The notes under the pieces: generated by a model
Told to the model about the DNA's origin: nothing
The model's input: the letters and a program-made list of their open reading frames with translations, nothing else
Database searches by the model: none
Translations under genes and position numbers: made by a program
Shown: positions 17,537-27,728 of the stretch, piece after piece
Numbering within the stretch: the first letter of the stretch is position 1
Layout of the letters: each line of letters begins with the position of its first letter
Source: Thiotrichaceae bacterium
GTDB taxonomy: Bacteria > Pseudomonadota > Gammaproteobacteria > Eutrophobiales > Eutrophobiaceae
Direction of reading: 5' to 3'
Assembly (NCBI GenBank): GCA_012960105.1
Contig: DUBV01000056.1
Coordinates: 1-64,000 of the forward strand
Length of the DNA stretch: 64,000 nucleotides

Positions 17537-19192
17537 TCAGGCAGAATGAGCAAGCCGAAGATGAGGTTCAGTTGATTCTTTAACCAAAAATTGAATAAAC
17601 TCTTCAGCAGGAAGAGGCCTGCCCGTAAAGTAGCCTTGAACTTCATTACATCCATTGTCAGCTAGATAATTTAGTTGTTCTATCGTTTCTACACCCTCAG
17701 CGATAACATTAAACCTTAAGCTTTATGCCATGGCGATAATAGCGGAAACAATCGTGGCATCATCTGGGTCACTCATCAAATCTCGGACAAATGATTGATC
17801 AATTTTTAAAGTATCCAATGGAAATTTCTTCAAATAACTCAATGATGAATACCCCGTACCAAAATCATCTATAGATATTTGTATACCCCATTTTTTCAGA
17901 TCATTTAAAATTTCAATACTTTTATCAACATTTTCTACCAATGCACTTTCAGTTATTTCCAATTCGACATATTTCGGTGCTAAATCTGAACAGATAATTT
18001 GATTGAAAATTCGTTTGGCAATATCTCTTTGATTGAATTGTTTGGGTGATAAATTTATTGCCATTCTGATAGATTTATAACCCTGCTGTTGCCACTCTGA
18101 ATTTTGTTTACAAGCCTCTTTAATAACCCAATCAGTGATAGGTCCGACCAATCCCGTCTCTTCTGCTAAAGGAATAAAAAGAGCAGGAGAAATCATTCCC
18201 TCATCAGGATCCATCCAGCGAATCAGTGCTTCAGCACCTATAGGTTCCTTACTATCAACACAAAATTTTGGCTGGTAATGTAAAACAAATTCTTGCTTAT
18301 CTATTGCACGCCTTAATTTCGCTTCCATATCCATTTTTTCAATTAAATGCAAATTCATGTTTGCAGTATAAAAACGATAACAATTACGTCCATTCTCTTT
18401 AGCTTGATACATAGCACTATCTGCATTTACAAATAAATGACTAGCATGTGTGTCATCTATTGGGTAAATAGTAATGCCTATACTGGGAGTAACAAATACA
18501 TCATGTGAAAGAATATCAAATTCCCTTTTCATCAAATCTAATACTTTATCCGCAATTTTCACAACATCATCAGTATTCTTTACATCTTCCATAATGATGG
18601 TAAATTCATCTCCACCAAGCCGCGCGACAGTATCTCCTTCACGTGTACATGCACTTAGTCTTTTTGAAACTTCGACTAGAAGTTGATCTCCGGCATCATG
18701 ACCGAGACTATCATTCACACTTTTAAATCTATCAAGATCGATAACAAATAAAGCAACCAAGGTTTTATTTCTATCAGCGCGAATCAATGCCCTATCCAGA
18801 CGCTCACGAAATAGCAAACGATTAGCAAGTCCGGTCAAACTATCGTAATTAGCTAAATAATTCAGTTGCTGAATATCTCTTTTTCTCTCAATAGAATAAT
18901 CAATTACCCGATTGATTAAATAACCATCGCCTTGTCCTTTAATCAAATAATCCTGAGCACCCATTTGTACTATTTCCAATGCTAAGTCATCATCTTCCTG
19001 GTTACTGAGAACAACAATAGGTATTTCCGAGTTCACATCCTGTATATAAGTGATGATATTAAATCCTTCCGTATCAGGTAAATTTAAGTCGGTAATAACA
19101 ATATCAAAATATTTATCCTCTAGAAGAGCAATACCTTCATTTGCTGTGTATGCGGAGGTGACGAGGTGTTTAGTTGGCTGAGCATCATGCAA
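17537..19192 (-). pseudogene. Response regulator with GGDEF and EAL domains, broken at both ends
   Basis: From the TTG at 19192: receiver domain with phospho-acceptor D35 (ITDLNLPD), diguanylate cyclase domain with GGDEF at 193-197 and an inhibitory RxxD site at 184-187, then EAL domain with EAL at 321. The frame stops at TAA 17723-17725, but the same frame continues as SLRFNVIAEGVETIEQL and QGYFTGRPLP to a TGA at 17537-17539, the normal EAL end. The stop therefore removes the last conserved EAL motifs. At the other end the receiver homology (KIKILFIEDSAADA) extends upstream to about 19255 without a canonical start. An ATG at 19305 would be in frame only if the A6 run matching plus-strand 19281-19286 had one more A. 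Confidence 0.85.
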
Positions 19193-19557
19193 TAATTCTT
19201 TTAAAAGACGTGCATCCGCGGCACTATCTTCTATAAATAAAATTTTTATTTTTGTCTTTTGCGCAATTTTTAAAGTATTATTTTTTCCACTAGCACTCTG
19301 AACATAAGGCTTGAGTTACACTCGTTATTTTGTAGTCCTATACGGAATCGTAATAATCGCTTTACTACGTATATAAGCGGCAAAAAAAGAAAAAACTTTA
19401 ATAGAGAGATAGGAACTGGTTCACACTTTTTTAAATACGTGAATCAACTAATTATCGTTAAATTCTTATATTTTTCAATACGTTAAATAGACTAACTAAT
19501 ATTTAAGAGGAAAGTAAGGAGTGGTAAGCGAAAACCATTAACAGTTTAGTCAGATTG
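19193..19557. other. 365-bp gap: lost receiver N-terminus plus featureless A+T-rich DNA
   Basis: 19193-19305 still encodes, on the minus strand, the start of the receiver domain of the broken GGDEF/EAL gene. The remaining 250 bases to 19557 are A+T-rich with no hairpin terminator, tRNA or conserved frame that I can identify. Confidence 0.5.
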
Positions 19558-20118
19558 TTAGTTTGATAGACCTTGTTCATTGTTAATATCTTGTTTCAAT
19601 TGAGTAATTAACAGCTGTCTTTCATCTGAACTACTATCAAACTGACTAAATGCTAAATTAACTTTGTTTAGGGTATTAATAAAACCAGAATCAGAGACAA
19701 CATTGGCATAACTTAATAAATTTTTATTAAAACCATGCCATTGATCAAAACCTATTCTAAATTGCATTAATATATGTGCATCTGATTCGTCAACAATGTT
19801 TTCTAATTGATGATAATGGATAAGATGATCTGAAACCAATTGCGATAATTGCCATAAATTTTCTTTTACTTGCTGTTTACTGCTTGCATGCAATATCTGT
19901 AGTTGTGTACTCGATATAGAAAGCATTTCTTTATGCCTCTGTACTACTAGAGATGATTTCTGATTCAACAACTCTGATTTTGCTGCTAACTTTTCACGCT
20001 GTTCTTGATACAGCGTATTCATACCCATGACCGACAGCGTCAAAAAAATGAACAGAAATGTCAACTTTATTACTATTCCTGCATCAGGATTCTTATGTAT
20101 CGTTATATCAATAGCTTT
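19558..20118 (-). CDS. Hypothetical single-pass membrane protein with coiled-coil extracytoplasmic part
   Basis: I do not recognise the family. From the ATG at 20118 (MKAIDITIHK) the protein has 186 residues with one strong membrane segment (about 17-33, IVIKLTFLFIFLTLSVMG) followed by a Glu/Gln/Lys-rich helical region about 150 residues long and ending at N. This resembles the sensor half of a histidine kinase or chemoreceptor with no output domain. An in-frame TTG at 20181 would add 21 residues but has no ribosome binding site. It lies between the broken GGDEF/EAL gene and recJ, and may be a partner or a leftover of that signalling gene. Confidence 0.55.
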   Translation of the reverse strand, partial: KAIDITIHKNPDAGIVIKLTFLFIFLTLSVMGMNTLYQEQREKLAAKSELLNQKSSLVVQRHKEMLSISSTQLQILHASSKQQVKENLWQLSQLVSDHLIHYHQLENIVDESDAHILMQFRIGFDQWHGFNKNLLSYANVVSDSGFINTLNKVNLAFSQFDSSSDERQLLITQLKQDINNEQGLSN

Positions 20119-20248
20119 CATTAAACTTATAGCTGCATCTTTTATTATTCCTTTAGCAAATACAGGCAAAATTAAGGCCAAATTCAGGAAAAATCGCTAA
20201 TCCCTTAAAATTTATCCACTAAATGGGATTTTAATTATGGGATGGAAA

Positions 20249-21994
20249 TTAAAGAGGCTCGATATATTCTACGAACAATTGCAGCGTGCTGTTCCCGCGG
20301 AAATCATTAATACCTAAACGATATAGTGAAAAAATATTCTCTACATCATGCGGCCAGTCTTCATCCGTCATATTAAAGGCAATAGCATCTATAGTCCGGC
20401 TATTTTCTTCCACTTGCAATGTCAGTTTCAAATGCTTGCTGCCTACAATTCGTTTATTGATAATTTTAAATTCACCCTCAAACACAGGTTCAGGAAACAA
20501 TTGGCCCCATGGACCCGCAGCCTGAATTTCCTCGGCAAATATCATAGAGAGATCATTACTTGATAGTTCTCCATCTGTCACAAACTCATCTTGCATATCT
20601 TCTAATGAAATATGATTCTCAAGTACTTCAATAAAACTTATTGAAAAACTCTCAAAATCTGATTCCTTAATAGTTAATCCGGCAGCCATAGCATGGCCAC
20701 CAAAAGTAAGAATCAAATCTGGATGCAGTCTTGAGATATCTTCGAGTAAATCTCGAATATGCAATCCATTAACAGAACGTGCCGATCCTTTAATAATTGA
20801 GTTTCCTTCACTACCTTCACTTTCTTTTGCAAAAGCAATCACCGGACGATTAAACGATTCCTTTACTTTTGCGGCAACGATACCAATCACGCCTTGATGC
20901 CAATCAGGTTCATACAAACATAAACCATGTGGTACTTCGCCAGATCTATTTTTCAAGTATTCATCCAACACCAACATTGCCTGCTCATGCATCTCATCCT
21001 GAATTTGTCGACGCTCTTTATTAAGATTATCCAACTGAACGGCCATCTCTTTGGCTTGCTTTACATCATCGGTAAGCAAACATTCAATTCCCAAAGACAT
21101 GTCCGTTAAACGGCCTGCTGCATTTAATCTTGGAGCAATGGAAAAACCAAGATCGCTCGCGCTAAGTCTCAATAATGAACGTCCGGAAATATTTAATATT
21201 TCGGCTATACCGACAATAGATTTGTTTTGCTTAATCAGCTTTAAACCATGCGCAACCATAACTCGATTGTTTTTATCCAGAGGTACCACATCAGCAACGG
21301 TGCCCAATGCGACAATATCAAGTAACTGCGCCAAATTTGGAACAACGATATTATTCTTTTCAAACCAGCCGTCTTCTCTTAGCTTTGCACGTAAGGCTAA
21401 CAGCATGTAAAAAACTACGCCTACTCCCGCCAGATTTTTACTGGGAAATTCATCACTCTCCAATTGAGGGTTAACTATTGCATCAGCATCAGGTAATTGT
21501 TCACTGGGTAAATGATGATCAGTGATTAAGACTTTCACACCATTTTCTTTGGCACGTTTAACACCAGCAACACTTGAAATGCCATTATCAACAGTAATCA
21601 ATAAATCTGGTTCATACTCTAAAGCAACATCAACAATTTCAGGTGTTAAGCCATAACCATATTCAAATCGATTAGGTACGACATAGGTAATATCCTTAAT
21701 ACCCATCATGGTCAGACCGCGTATGGCTAAAGCACAACTGGTTGCACCATCAGCATCAAAGTCTGCGACGATCAATATTCGTTTATTGTTTTCTAATGCT
21801 TCTTGTAATAATGCAACGGCATTATCGATATTGCTTAGCGTATTAAAAGGAAGTAATGATGCCAGTGAATAATCAAGCTCATCGCTAGATTGAATATTTC
21901 GCGCCGCATAAATGCGGTTTAAAACAGGGTGTAAAGTATCAGATAAATTAATCCCTTCAGGAACATGACGGCGAACTATATTTTTATTGCTCAC
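20249..21994 (-). CDS. recJ: Single-stranded-DNA-specific exonuclease RecJ
   Basis: 5'-3' exonuclease used in recombinational and mismatch repair. The 581-residue protein has DHH-family motifs in order: VADFDADGATS (residue about 78), VDNGISS, ITDHHLPS, NPQLES and, in the DHHA1 region, GGHAMAAG. A C-terminal OB-fold domain follows. The start overlaps the stop of the rpfE-like gene by 4 bases (ATGA), so they are translated together. RecJ next to rpfE, and near prfB and lysS, is the arrangement of the Xanthomonas rpf region. Confidence 0.95.
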   Translation of the reverse strand: MSNKNIVRRHVPEGINLSDTLHPVLNRIYAARNIQSSDELDYSLASLLPFNTLSNIDNAVALLQEALENNKRILIVADFDADGATSCALAIRGLTMMGIKDITYVVPNRFEYGYGLTPEIVDVALEYEPDLLITVDNGISSVAGVKRAKENGVKVLITDHHLPSEQLPDADAIVNPQLESDEFPSKNLAGVGVVFYMLLALRAKLREDGWFEKNNIVVPNLAQLLDIVALGTVADVVPLDKNNRVMVAHGLKLIKQNKSIVGIAEILNISGRSLLRLSASDLGFSIAPRLNAAGRLTDMSLGIECLLTDDVKQAKEMAVQLDNLNKERRQIQDEMHEQAMLVLDEYLKNRSGEVPHGLCLYEPDWHQGVIGIVAAKVKESFNRPVIAFAKESEGSEGNSIIKGSARSVNGLHIRDLLEDISRLHPDLILTFGGHAMAAGLTIKESDFESFSISFIEVLENHISLEDMQDEFVTDGELSSNDLSMIFAEEIQAAGPWGQLFPEPVFEGEFKIINKRIVGSKHLKLTLQVEENSRTIDAIAFNMTDEDWPHDVENIFSLYRLGINDFRGNSTLQLFVEYIEPL

Positions 21995-23019
21995 GACAAA
22001 CTTTTATTTATTAAGGAATAGATGTTTTTCTTTTTATTCCAGAATTTATATTTTGAATTTTTATTCATCGTTATCGAATTTATATCGGTCTTGATTGTTA
22101 ACTGATCTATTTTTTTTTGTTTCAATGCCTTAAGCAATGGAGCAAACCAGTTAGACTCAACCATTAATAGCGCCTCTAACCAACCTTCAAGATCATGATA
22201 ATAACTATACTTCTGAAATGAATTAATAACGATAAGGCCATTATAGTTACTCCCCTTGTCTGTTATCTCATTATATGTTTCGGGTAATACTTCAAAAGGT
22301 GTTGCCGCAACCATAGATAAACCTTTAGCCAATATTTCATCACTCGCTACAAAAGACCAATGACGCTCAATAATTTTTGGTAATTTACCATAACCCCAAA
22401 ACCAGACACTATTAATCGGTAAGGTTTTTTCCTGCTCACGTCTTTTATTAACATCCGAATCATGCAAAGTCATCTGGATGTCATTCATCAACTGAATCAA
22501 CTTTACTTTGTCTTCACCGCTAGGCATGAACGGCAGAATATCCCTGCCAGCAACAGAATCGACCGGCGTGGTTTTTAATTTATAGTCTTCATGTACTTTT
22601 AAATACCATCGATAGGGATCAGGTACTTCAAGATTAACACCGTGAGGTTCCAATAATTTATTAATATCAGCAGCGAGTGCTAAAGCATCGCGTTGATTTA
22701 ATACAAATTGATTACTGTCTATTAAGATCAAACCATCACGATCAGCACTGACATGAACCGGATCAGCTCGTAACCATAAACCTTCTGGATGCTGATTATC
22801 GTCACTTAAACGGGAAATTGCGGCAACGGGATGATCACCCTGTTCTGAAGAAAGTCCAAATAATTCACACAAAGCATAGCTTGCTGAATTTAGTTTTATT
22901 GTTTGATGTATACCTTTTGTAAGAAACCAATCTAAGAATGGCATGCCAGGCAAATCATCAGGATGAATGGCAATATCAGGACCGAATAAGCCTGGAATAA
23001 AAACAGTCAAACTACGCAT
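21991..23019 (-). CDS. rpfE: RpfE-like regulatory protein (phosphoglycerate mutase/alkaline phosphatase-like fold)
   Basis: A 342-residue protein starting MRSLTVFIPGLFGPD. It contains SRLSDDNQHPEGLWLRADPVH, split here as SRLSDD and EGLWLRADPVH, and NSVWFWGYGKLP, the conserved parts of the family named 'regulatory protein RpfE type'. Related proteins are annotated as phosphoglycerate-mutase-like, but no metal-binding serine/threonine site is clear, so catalysis is doubtful. In Xanthomonas the gene lies in the cluster for diffusible signal factor and virulence; its function is not settled. It overlaps recJ by 4 bases and is separated from thrC by a terminator. The C-terminus is Lys/Asn-rich and may be degenerate. 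Confidence 0.75.
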   Translation of the reverse strand: MRSLTVFIPGLFGPDIAIHPDDLPGMPFLDWFLTKGIHQTIKLNSASYALCELFGLSSEQGDHPVAAISRLSDDNQHPEGLWLRADPVHVSADRDGLILIDSNQFVLNQRDALALAADINKLLEPHGVNLEVPDPYRWYLKVHEDYKLKTTPVDSVAGRDILPFMPSGEDKVKLIQLMNDIQMTLHDSDVNKRREQEKTLPINSVWFWGYGKLPKIIERHWSFVASDEILAKGLSMVAATPFEVLPETYNEITDKGSNYNGLIVINSFQKYSYYHDLEGWLEALLMVESNWFAPLLKALKQKKIDQLTIKTDINSITMNKNSKYKFWNKKKNIYSLINKSLS

Positions 23020-23056
23020 CTATAACCATCCTGTTTAGTAGACAGATGACAACTGC

Positions 23057-23088
23057 TAAAAAATAAAATGAGATGGTAAACCATCTCA
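23057..23088 (-). terminator. Rho-independent terminator of the alaC-hom-thrC unit
   Basis: On the minus strand, six bases after the thrC stop, TGAGATGG and CCATCTCA (23069-23088) form an 8-bp stem with loop TTTA. A T-rich tail TTTTATTTTTT follows. Confidence 0.75.
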
Positions 23089-23093
23089 TACAT

Positions 23094-24221
23094 TTATTTT
23101 GGTAAATTATCTAGTATTGCAGTTTTTACTTCTTCTAACTGTGCATCAACCTTTACTACAGGTGCCGTACTTTGTTTGATTGCGGTATCAGGATCTTTTA
23201 ATCCATGACCAGTTAACGTACAAACGATAACACTGCCTTCTGGAATTTTTCCTGAATTAATATCACGCATCGCACCTGCTAGCGATGTCGCTGATGCCGG
23301 TTCACAAAAAATACCTTCTTTTTCTGCAAGTAATTTTTGTGCCGCTAGAATTTCTTCATCGGAACATTCATCAAACCAACCGCCAGATTCTTTTTCTACT
23401 GCTAAAGCAAAATCCCATGATTGTGGATGACCAATTCGAATTGCTGTTGCAACCGTCTCTGGATTATCAACCATCTCACCACGCATAAAAGGTGCAGAAC
23501 CATCTGCCTGATAACCAACCATTTTAGGTCGACTATCTACAATGGCCTTGTTACCCGTCTCACATTTATGTAGAGCACAAATACTGGTTTCTTGATTGGC
23601 ATATTCACTATAACCAATCCAATGTGCTGAAATATTTCCAGCATTGCCTACAGGTAAACAATGAAAATCAGGTGCACGACCTAACTCTTCAACAATTTCA
23701 AATGCGGCTGTTTTTTGACCTTGTAATCGATAAGGATTAATTGAATTAACAATGGTTACCGGTGCGTGATCAGCAACTTCTTTTACTAAACGCATACCAT
23801 CATCAAAGTTACCTTTGATTTGTAATATAACCGCACCTTCCATCATCGCTTGCGCTAATTTACCTTGCGCAATTTTTCCGTCAGGGATTAAAACAAATGC
23901 AGTTATTCCCGCACGCGCTGCGTAAGCTGCTGCTGATGCAGAAGTGTTACCCGTAGACGCACAGATGATAGCTTTAGCGCCATCTTCAACTGCTTTGGTG
24001 ACAGCCATGGTCATACCGCGATCCTTAAAAGAACCGGTCGGGTTCAATCCTTCATACTTAACATAGATATCAACTTTCTTGTCCAGTAAGTCAGAAATAT
24101 TCTGTAATTGAATTAATGGTGTATTACCTTCACCAAGACTAATGAGTCGTGTGTCATCACTAACAGGAAGACGGTCACGATAATGTTCAATTAGTCCGGT
24201 ATAACGAGTTCGAAAAGTCAT
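23094..24221 (-). CDS. thrC: Threonine synthase
   Basis: Converts O-phosphohomoserine to threonine with pyridoxal phosphate. The PLP lysine is in [11 protein letters not shown] (about residue 66), and the phosphate-binding loop is in the GNAGNISA segment. At 375 residues it is the shorter bacterial/archaeal-like threonine synthase rather than the 430-residue enterobacterial form. It follows hom by 3 bases, so the two are cotranscribed, and a terminator lies directly after it. Confidence 0.95.
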   Translation of the reverse strand: MTFRTRYTGLIEHYRDRLPVSDDTRLISLGEGNTPLIQLQNISDLLDKKVDIYVKYEGLNPTGSFKDRGMTMAVTKAVEDGAKAIICASTGNTSASAAAYAARAGITAFVLIPDGKIAQGKLAQAMMEGAVILQIKGNFDDGMRLVKEVADHAPVTIVNSINPYRLQGQKTAAFEIVEELGRAPDFHCLPVGNAGNISAHWIGYSEYANQETSICALHKCETGNKAIVDSRPKMVGYQADGSAPFMRGEMVDNPETVATAIRIGHPQSWDFALAVEKESGGWFDECSDEEILAAQKLLAEKEGIFCEPASATSLAGAMRDINSGKIPEGSVIVCTLTGHGLKDPDTAIKQSTAPVVKVDAQLEEVKTAILDNLPK

Positions 24222-24224
24222 TTT

Positions 24225-25538
24225 TTATCCTAAAGTTTCCATGCGAATACGCATAATTTCACCATTGATTCCATCTAGTTTTTCGATTTTGGCAATAGCA
24301 TCATTCATATTCTTTTCTTTAATACGTTGTGTCAAAAATATGACCGGTACATAACTCGCATCTTCTGCAGGTTCTTTTTGTAAAATAGCTTCAATACTAA
24401 TTCCTGAATCACCTAATATTTGTGTTACGTCAGCAAGTACACCCGGCTGATCTACCGCCTGCATGCGCAAGTAATAAGCCGTTTCCGTTTCTTCCATCGG
24501 CAAAATATTTAGATCAACTAATGCATTAGCCTGGAAACCAAGATGCGGCACTCTATTTTCAGGAGCAGTTGTTAAAGAACGAACAATATCAACCACGTCC
24601 GCAATAACCGCAGAAGCGGTTGGTTCAGCACCTGCGCCCGCACCATAATATAATGTCGGTCCAACTGCATCACACTTAACCAAGACTGCATTCATAACAC
24701 CATCAACATTTGCAATTAAACGTCGTTCCGGAATTAATGTCGGATGAACACGCTGCTCTATTCCACTTTCTGTTTTACGTGTAATACCAAGATGTTTTAT
24801 ACGATAACCTAGTTCACCTGCATACAACACATCTTGTTGTTCAACTTTACCTATACCTTCAGTAAAGGTTTTATCAAACTGCAATGGCATACCAAACGCA
24901 ATCGAACCGAGTATGGTCAACTTATGTGCTGCATCGATACCTTCAACATCAAAAGTAGGATCGGCTTCAGCGTAACCAAGTTCTTGTGCTTCTTTAAGTA
25001 CATCTTCAAAATCACGACCCTTATCGCGCATTTCGGTCAAAATATAATTGCCGGTACCATTAATAATTCCAGCTATCCATTCGATTTGATTCGCGGCCAG
25101 CCCTTCACGTACGGCTTTAATAATCGGAATACCACCAGCAATCCCAGCTTCATAAGCAACGGTGACACCTTTCGCTTCTGCAGCAGCAAAAATTTCATTG
25201 CCGTGTAACGCAATCAAAGCTTTGTTAGCAGTGACTACATGCTTACCATTTTCTATCGCTTTCAAGACCAATTCTTTTGCCGGAGAGTAACCGCCAATTA
25301 ATTCAATAACGATATCGACGTTAGGGTCTGCTACAACTTTGAATGCATCATCAGAAATTAAATCTATTTGATCCAGACCTTGAATTAAATCAGGATTGTA
25401 ATCTTTAGCTGCAGCATGCGTGATTTTAATTTCACGACCAGCACGACGTGCAATTTCGCTAGCATTACGAGTAAGTACACTGACGGTTCCACCACCAACT
25501 GTACCCAAGCCTAATAATCCGATTTTTACTGGTTCCAT
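24225..25538 (-). CDS. hom: Homoserine dehydrogenase
   Basis: Reduces aspartate semialdehyde to homoserine with NAD(P)H. The Rossmann motif is GLLGLGTVGGGTV at the start; the catalytic region includes GIINGTGNYILTEM and EADPTFDVEGIDAAHK. Residues about 350-430 form an ACT domain (QPGVLADVTQILGDSG), implying feedback control by threonine. It is monofunctional, without an aspartokinase domain. Order alaC-hom-thrC on one strand suggests an amino acid operon. Confidence 0.96.
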   Translation of the reverse strand: MEPVKIGLLGLGTVGGGTVSVLTRNASEIARRAGREIKITHAAAKDYNPDLIQGLDQIDLISDDAFKVVADPNVDIVIELIGGYSPAKELVLKAIENGKHVVTANKALIALHGNEIFAAAEAKGVTVAYEAGIAGGIPIIKAVREGLAANQIEWIAGIINGTGNYILTEMRDKGRDFEDVLKEAQELGYAEADPTFDVEGIDAAHKLTILGSIAFGMPLQFDKTFTEGIGKVEQQDVLYAGELGYRIKHLGITRKTESGIEQRVHPTLIPERRLIANVDGVMNAVLVKCDAVGPTLYYGAGAGAEPTASAVIADVVDIVRSLTTAPENRVPHLGFQANALVDLNILPMEETETAYYLRMQAVDQPGVLADVTQILGDSGISIEAILQKEPAEDASYVPVIFLTQRIKEKNMNDAIAKIEKLDGINGEIMRIRMETLG

Positions 25539-25580
25539 CTTTCTATCTTTCTCTATTATCTAAATATGAATGTAATGTGT

Positions 25581-26780
25581 TTATTCGGTAACAGCTTGTG
25601 GCTGTTCTTGTTTCAACATGGCACGTATAGAACGTATCGCTTGTCGTGTGCGATGTGCATTTTCAATCAACGCAAAACGTACATAAGCATCACCGTAAGT
25701 ACCAAAACCAATACCCGGAGATACTGCTACCTTTGCTTCTTTTAATAATTTCTTACAAAATTCCAATGACCCCATTTCTTTAAATTGTTCCGGTATGGGC
25801 GCCCAAACAAACATTGTTGCTTGAGGTTTTTCGACTTTCCAGCCAATAGAATTTAAACCATCACATAAAACATCACGACGTTTGCAATACATATCGCGAA
25901 TTTCAGCAACGCATTGTTGATCTTCTTCCAATGCGGTAATTGCTGCAATTTGAATTGGCGTAAATGTACCGTAATCTAAATAAGATTTAATTCTTGATAG
26001 CGCTTTAACCAAGGTTGGGTTGCCCACCATAAAACCAACTCGCCAACCAGGCATATTGTAACTCTTGGACATGGAAAAAAATTCAACCGCGATATCTTTC
26101 GCGCCAGGTACTTGTAAAATCGAAGGCGCTGTATAACCATCAAAAACGATATCCGCATAGGCTAAATCCTGAACCACCCATATCTTGTGCTCTTTGGCAA
26201 TCTTAATAATCTTGTTAAAAAATTCTCGATCAACACACTGAGAAGTCGGGTTATTAGGAAAATTAATTAATAGTATTTTTGGTTTTGGCCAATTATCACG
26301 AAGTGATTTTTCTAATTCTTCAAAAAAATCGATACCCGGACCAATCGGTACATGGCGTACATCAGCACCAGCAAGGACAAAACCATAAGGATGTATCGGA
26401 TAAGCTGGGTTAGGAACCAGAACAGCATCACCACGGTCAACAACCGCCATGGCCAAATGTGCCAGACCTTCTTTTGAACCGAGAGTAACAATAGCTTCTA
26501 ATTCTGGATCTAAATCAACATCGTAACGTGTTTTATACCAATTACAGATAGCTCGACGTAAACGAGGAATACCTCGAGAAATAGAATAACCATGCGTATC
26601 ATCACGTTGCGAGGCTTCAACCAGCTTTTCAACAATGTGTGGTGGCGTCGGTTGATCAGGATTACCCATGCCGAAATCAATAATATCTTCGCCACGATGG
26701 CGCGCATCCATCTTCAATTCATTAACGATATTGAAGACATAAGGGGGTAATCGATTAATACGTGGAAATTCTTCGTTCAC
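25581..26780 (-). CDS. alaC: Alanine transaminase AlaC-type (class I aminotransferase)
   Basis: PLP-dependent aminotransferase that makes alanine from pyruvate and glutamate. The 399-residue protein carries the PLP lysine in [14 protein letters not shown] and the substrate-carboxylate arginine near YVRFALIEN. The pattern [18 protein letters not shown] is typical of AlaC/AspC-like enzymes found directly upstream of hom-thrC in many gammaproteobacteria. It lies 42 bases upstream of hom and divergent from the nitrilase gene. Confidence 0.92.
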   Translation of the reverse strand: MNEEFPRINRLPPYVFNIVNELKMDARHRGEDIIDFGMGNPDQPTPPHIVEKLVEASQRDDTHGYSISRGIPRLRRAICNWYKTRYDVDLDPELEAIVTLGSKEGLAHLAMAVVDRGDAVLVPNPAYPIHPYGFVLAGADVRHVPIGPGIDFFEELEKSLRDNWPKPKILLINFPNNPTSQCVDREFFNKIIKIAKEHKIWVVQDLAYADIVFDGYTAPSILQVPGAKDIAVEFFSMSKSYNMPGWRVGFMVGNPTLVKALSRIKSYLDYGTFTPIQIAAITALEEDQQCVAEIRDMYCKRRDVLCDGLNSIGWKVEKPQATMFVWAPIPEQFKEMGSLEFCKKLLKEAKVAVSPGIGFGTYGDAYVRFALIENAHRTRQAIRSIRAMLKQEQPQAVTE

Positions 26781-26866
26781 TATCTGACCTTAAAGCTTTA
26801 AAAAACGGGAGATTATACGTTATACAATTAATTCGTTACAGAACTGATTAACATTGTACACTGCCG

Positions 26867-26872
26867 TATAAT
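26867..26872 (+). promoter_or_regulatory. -10 element giving a possibly leaderless nit transcript
   Basis: A perfect TATAAT at 26867-26872 lies 6 bases before the ATG at 26879. A start site at the usual 6-8 bases downstream would fall on the ATG itself. There is no Shine-Dalgarno. The -35 region (26844-26849, CTGATT) is weak. Confidence 0.4.
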
Positions 26873-26878
26873 ACACCA

Positions 26879-27694
26879 ATGACAAATGTTGCTGCAGTAC
26901 AGATGGTATCAACCGATAGCGTCGCTGAAAATCTTGAACTAGCCGAAAAACTCATTACTGAAGCTGTTTCCAAGCAAGCAAAATTGGTGACCCTGCCGGA
27001 AAATTTTCCTTTAATGGGCAAAGAAGATGCAGATCGTCAGGCAATTAAGGAAATATTAGGCAGAGGTCCAATACAGCAATTTCTCTCAGAACAAGCGGAG
27101 CAACAGCAGATCTGGTTATTAGGCGGCACTATTCCGCTGGAATCAAATAATCCTGACAAAGTTTATCCGGCCAGTCTGCTATTCAACCCGAAAGGCGAAT
27201 GCGTTGCTCATTACAACAAGATCCATCTATTCGATGTATTAGTCGATGAATCTAGTGATGAATCCTATCGAGAATCAGACAATTTTGAGCCTGGAAATGA
27301 AGTTGTTGTTGCCAATACTGATATAGGCAATATTGGTCTTTCGGTCTGTTATGACCTGCGTTTTCCAGAATTGTATCGAAAAATGCATGATGACAATGTA
27401 CAAATAATTACTGCACCCTCTGCCTTCACAGCGACCACTGGCAAAACACATTGGGAATCCTTGCTTAGAACGCGTGCTGTAGAGAACTTGTGCTATGTCA
27501 TTGCCTCTAATCAAGGAGGGACTCATGTAAATGAGCGTGAAACCTGGGGGCATAGTATGATTGTTGATCCTTGGGGGACTATACTTGTGAGTGTCGAAAA
27601 GGGTGCCGGGGTTGCCGTTGCTGACATTAATTTAAAAAAACAAGCTAAGCTACGCAAGATGTTCCCTGCACTAGAACATAGAAAAATCAAATAA
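26879..27694 (+). CDS. Carbon-nitrogen hydrolase (Nit family, deaminated glutathione amidase-like)
   Basis: Cytosolic nitrilase-superfamily amidase of 271 residues. The catalytic triad is E41 (TLPENF), K114 (YNKIHLFD) and C157 (SVCYDLRFPEL). The Nit1/Nit-like pattern suggests repair-type hydrolysis of deaminated glutathione, though substrate is inferred from family. A nit gene directly in front of tldD (34-base gap) is a conserved gammaproteobacterial pair. The promoter overlaps the start codon region (see 26867). Confidence 0.88.
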   Translation: MTNVAAVQMVSTDSVAENLELAEKLITEAVSKQAKLVTLPENFPLMGKEDADRQAIKEILGRGPIQQFLSEQAEQQQIWLLGGTIPLESNNPDKVYPASLLFNPKGECVAHYNKIHLFDVLVDESSDESYRESDNFEPGNEVVVANTDIGNIGLSVCYDLRFPELYRKMHDDNVQIITAPSAFTATTGKTHWESLLRTRAVENLCYVIASNQGGTHVNERETWGHSMIVDPWGTILVSVEKGAGVAVADINLKKQAKLRKMFPALEHRKIK

Positions 27695-27728
27695 CTAATA
27701 AACTTATTAAACTGGATTTAAATACTTT

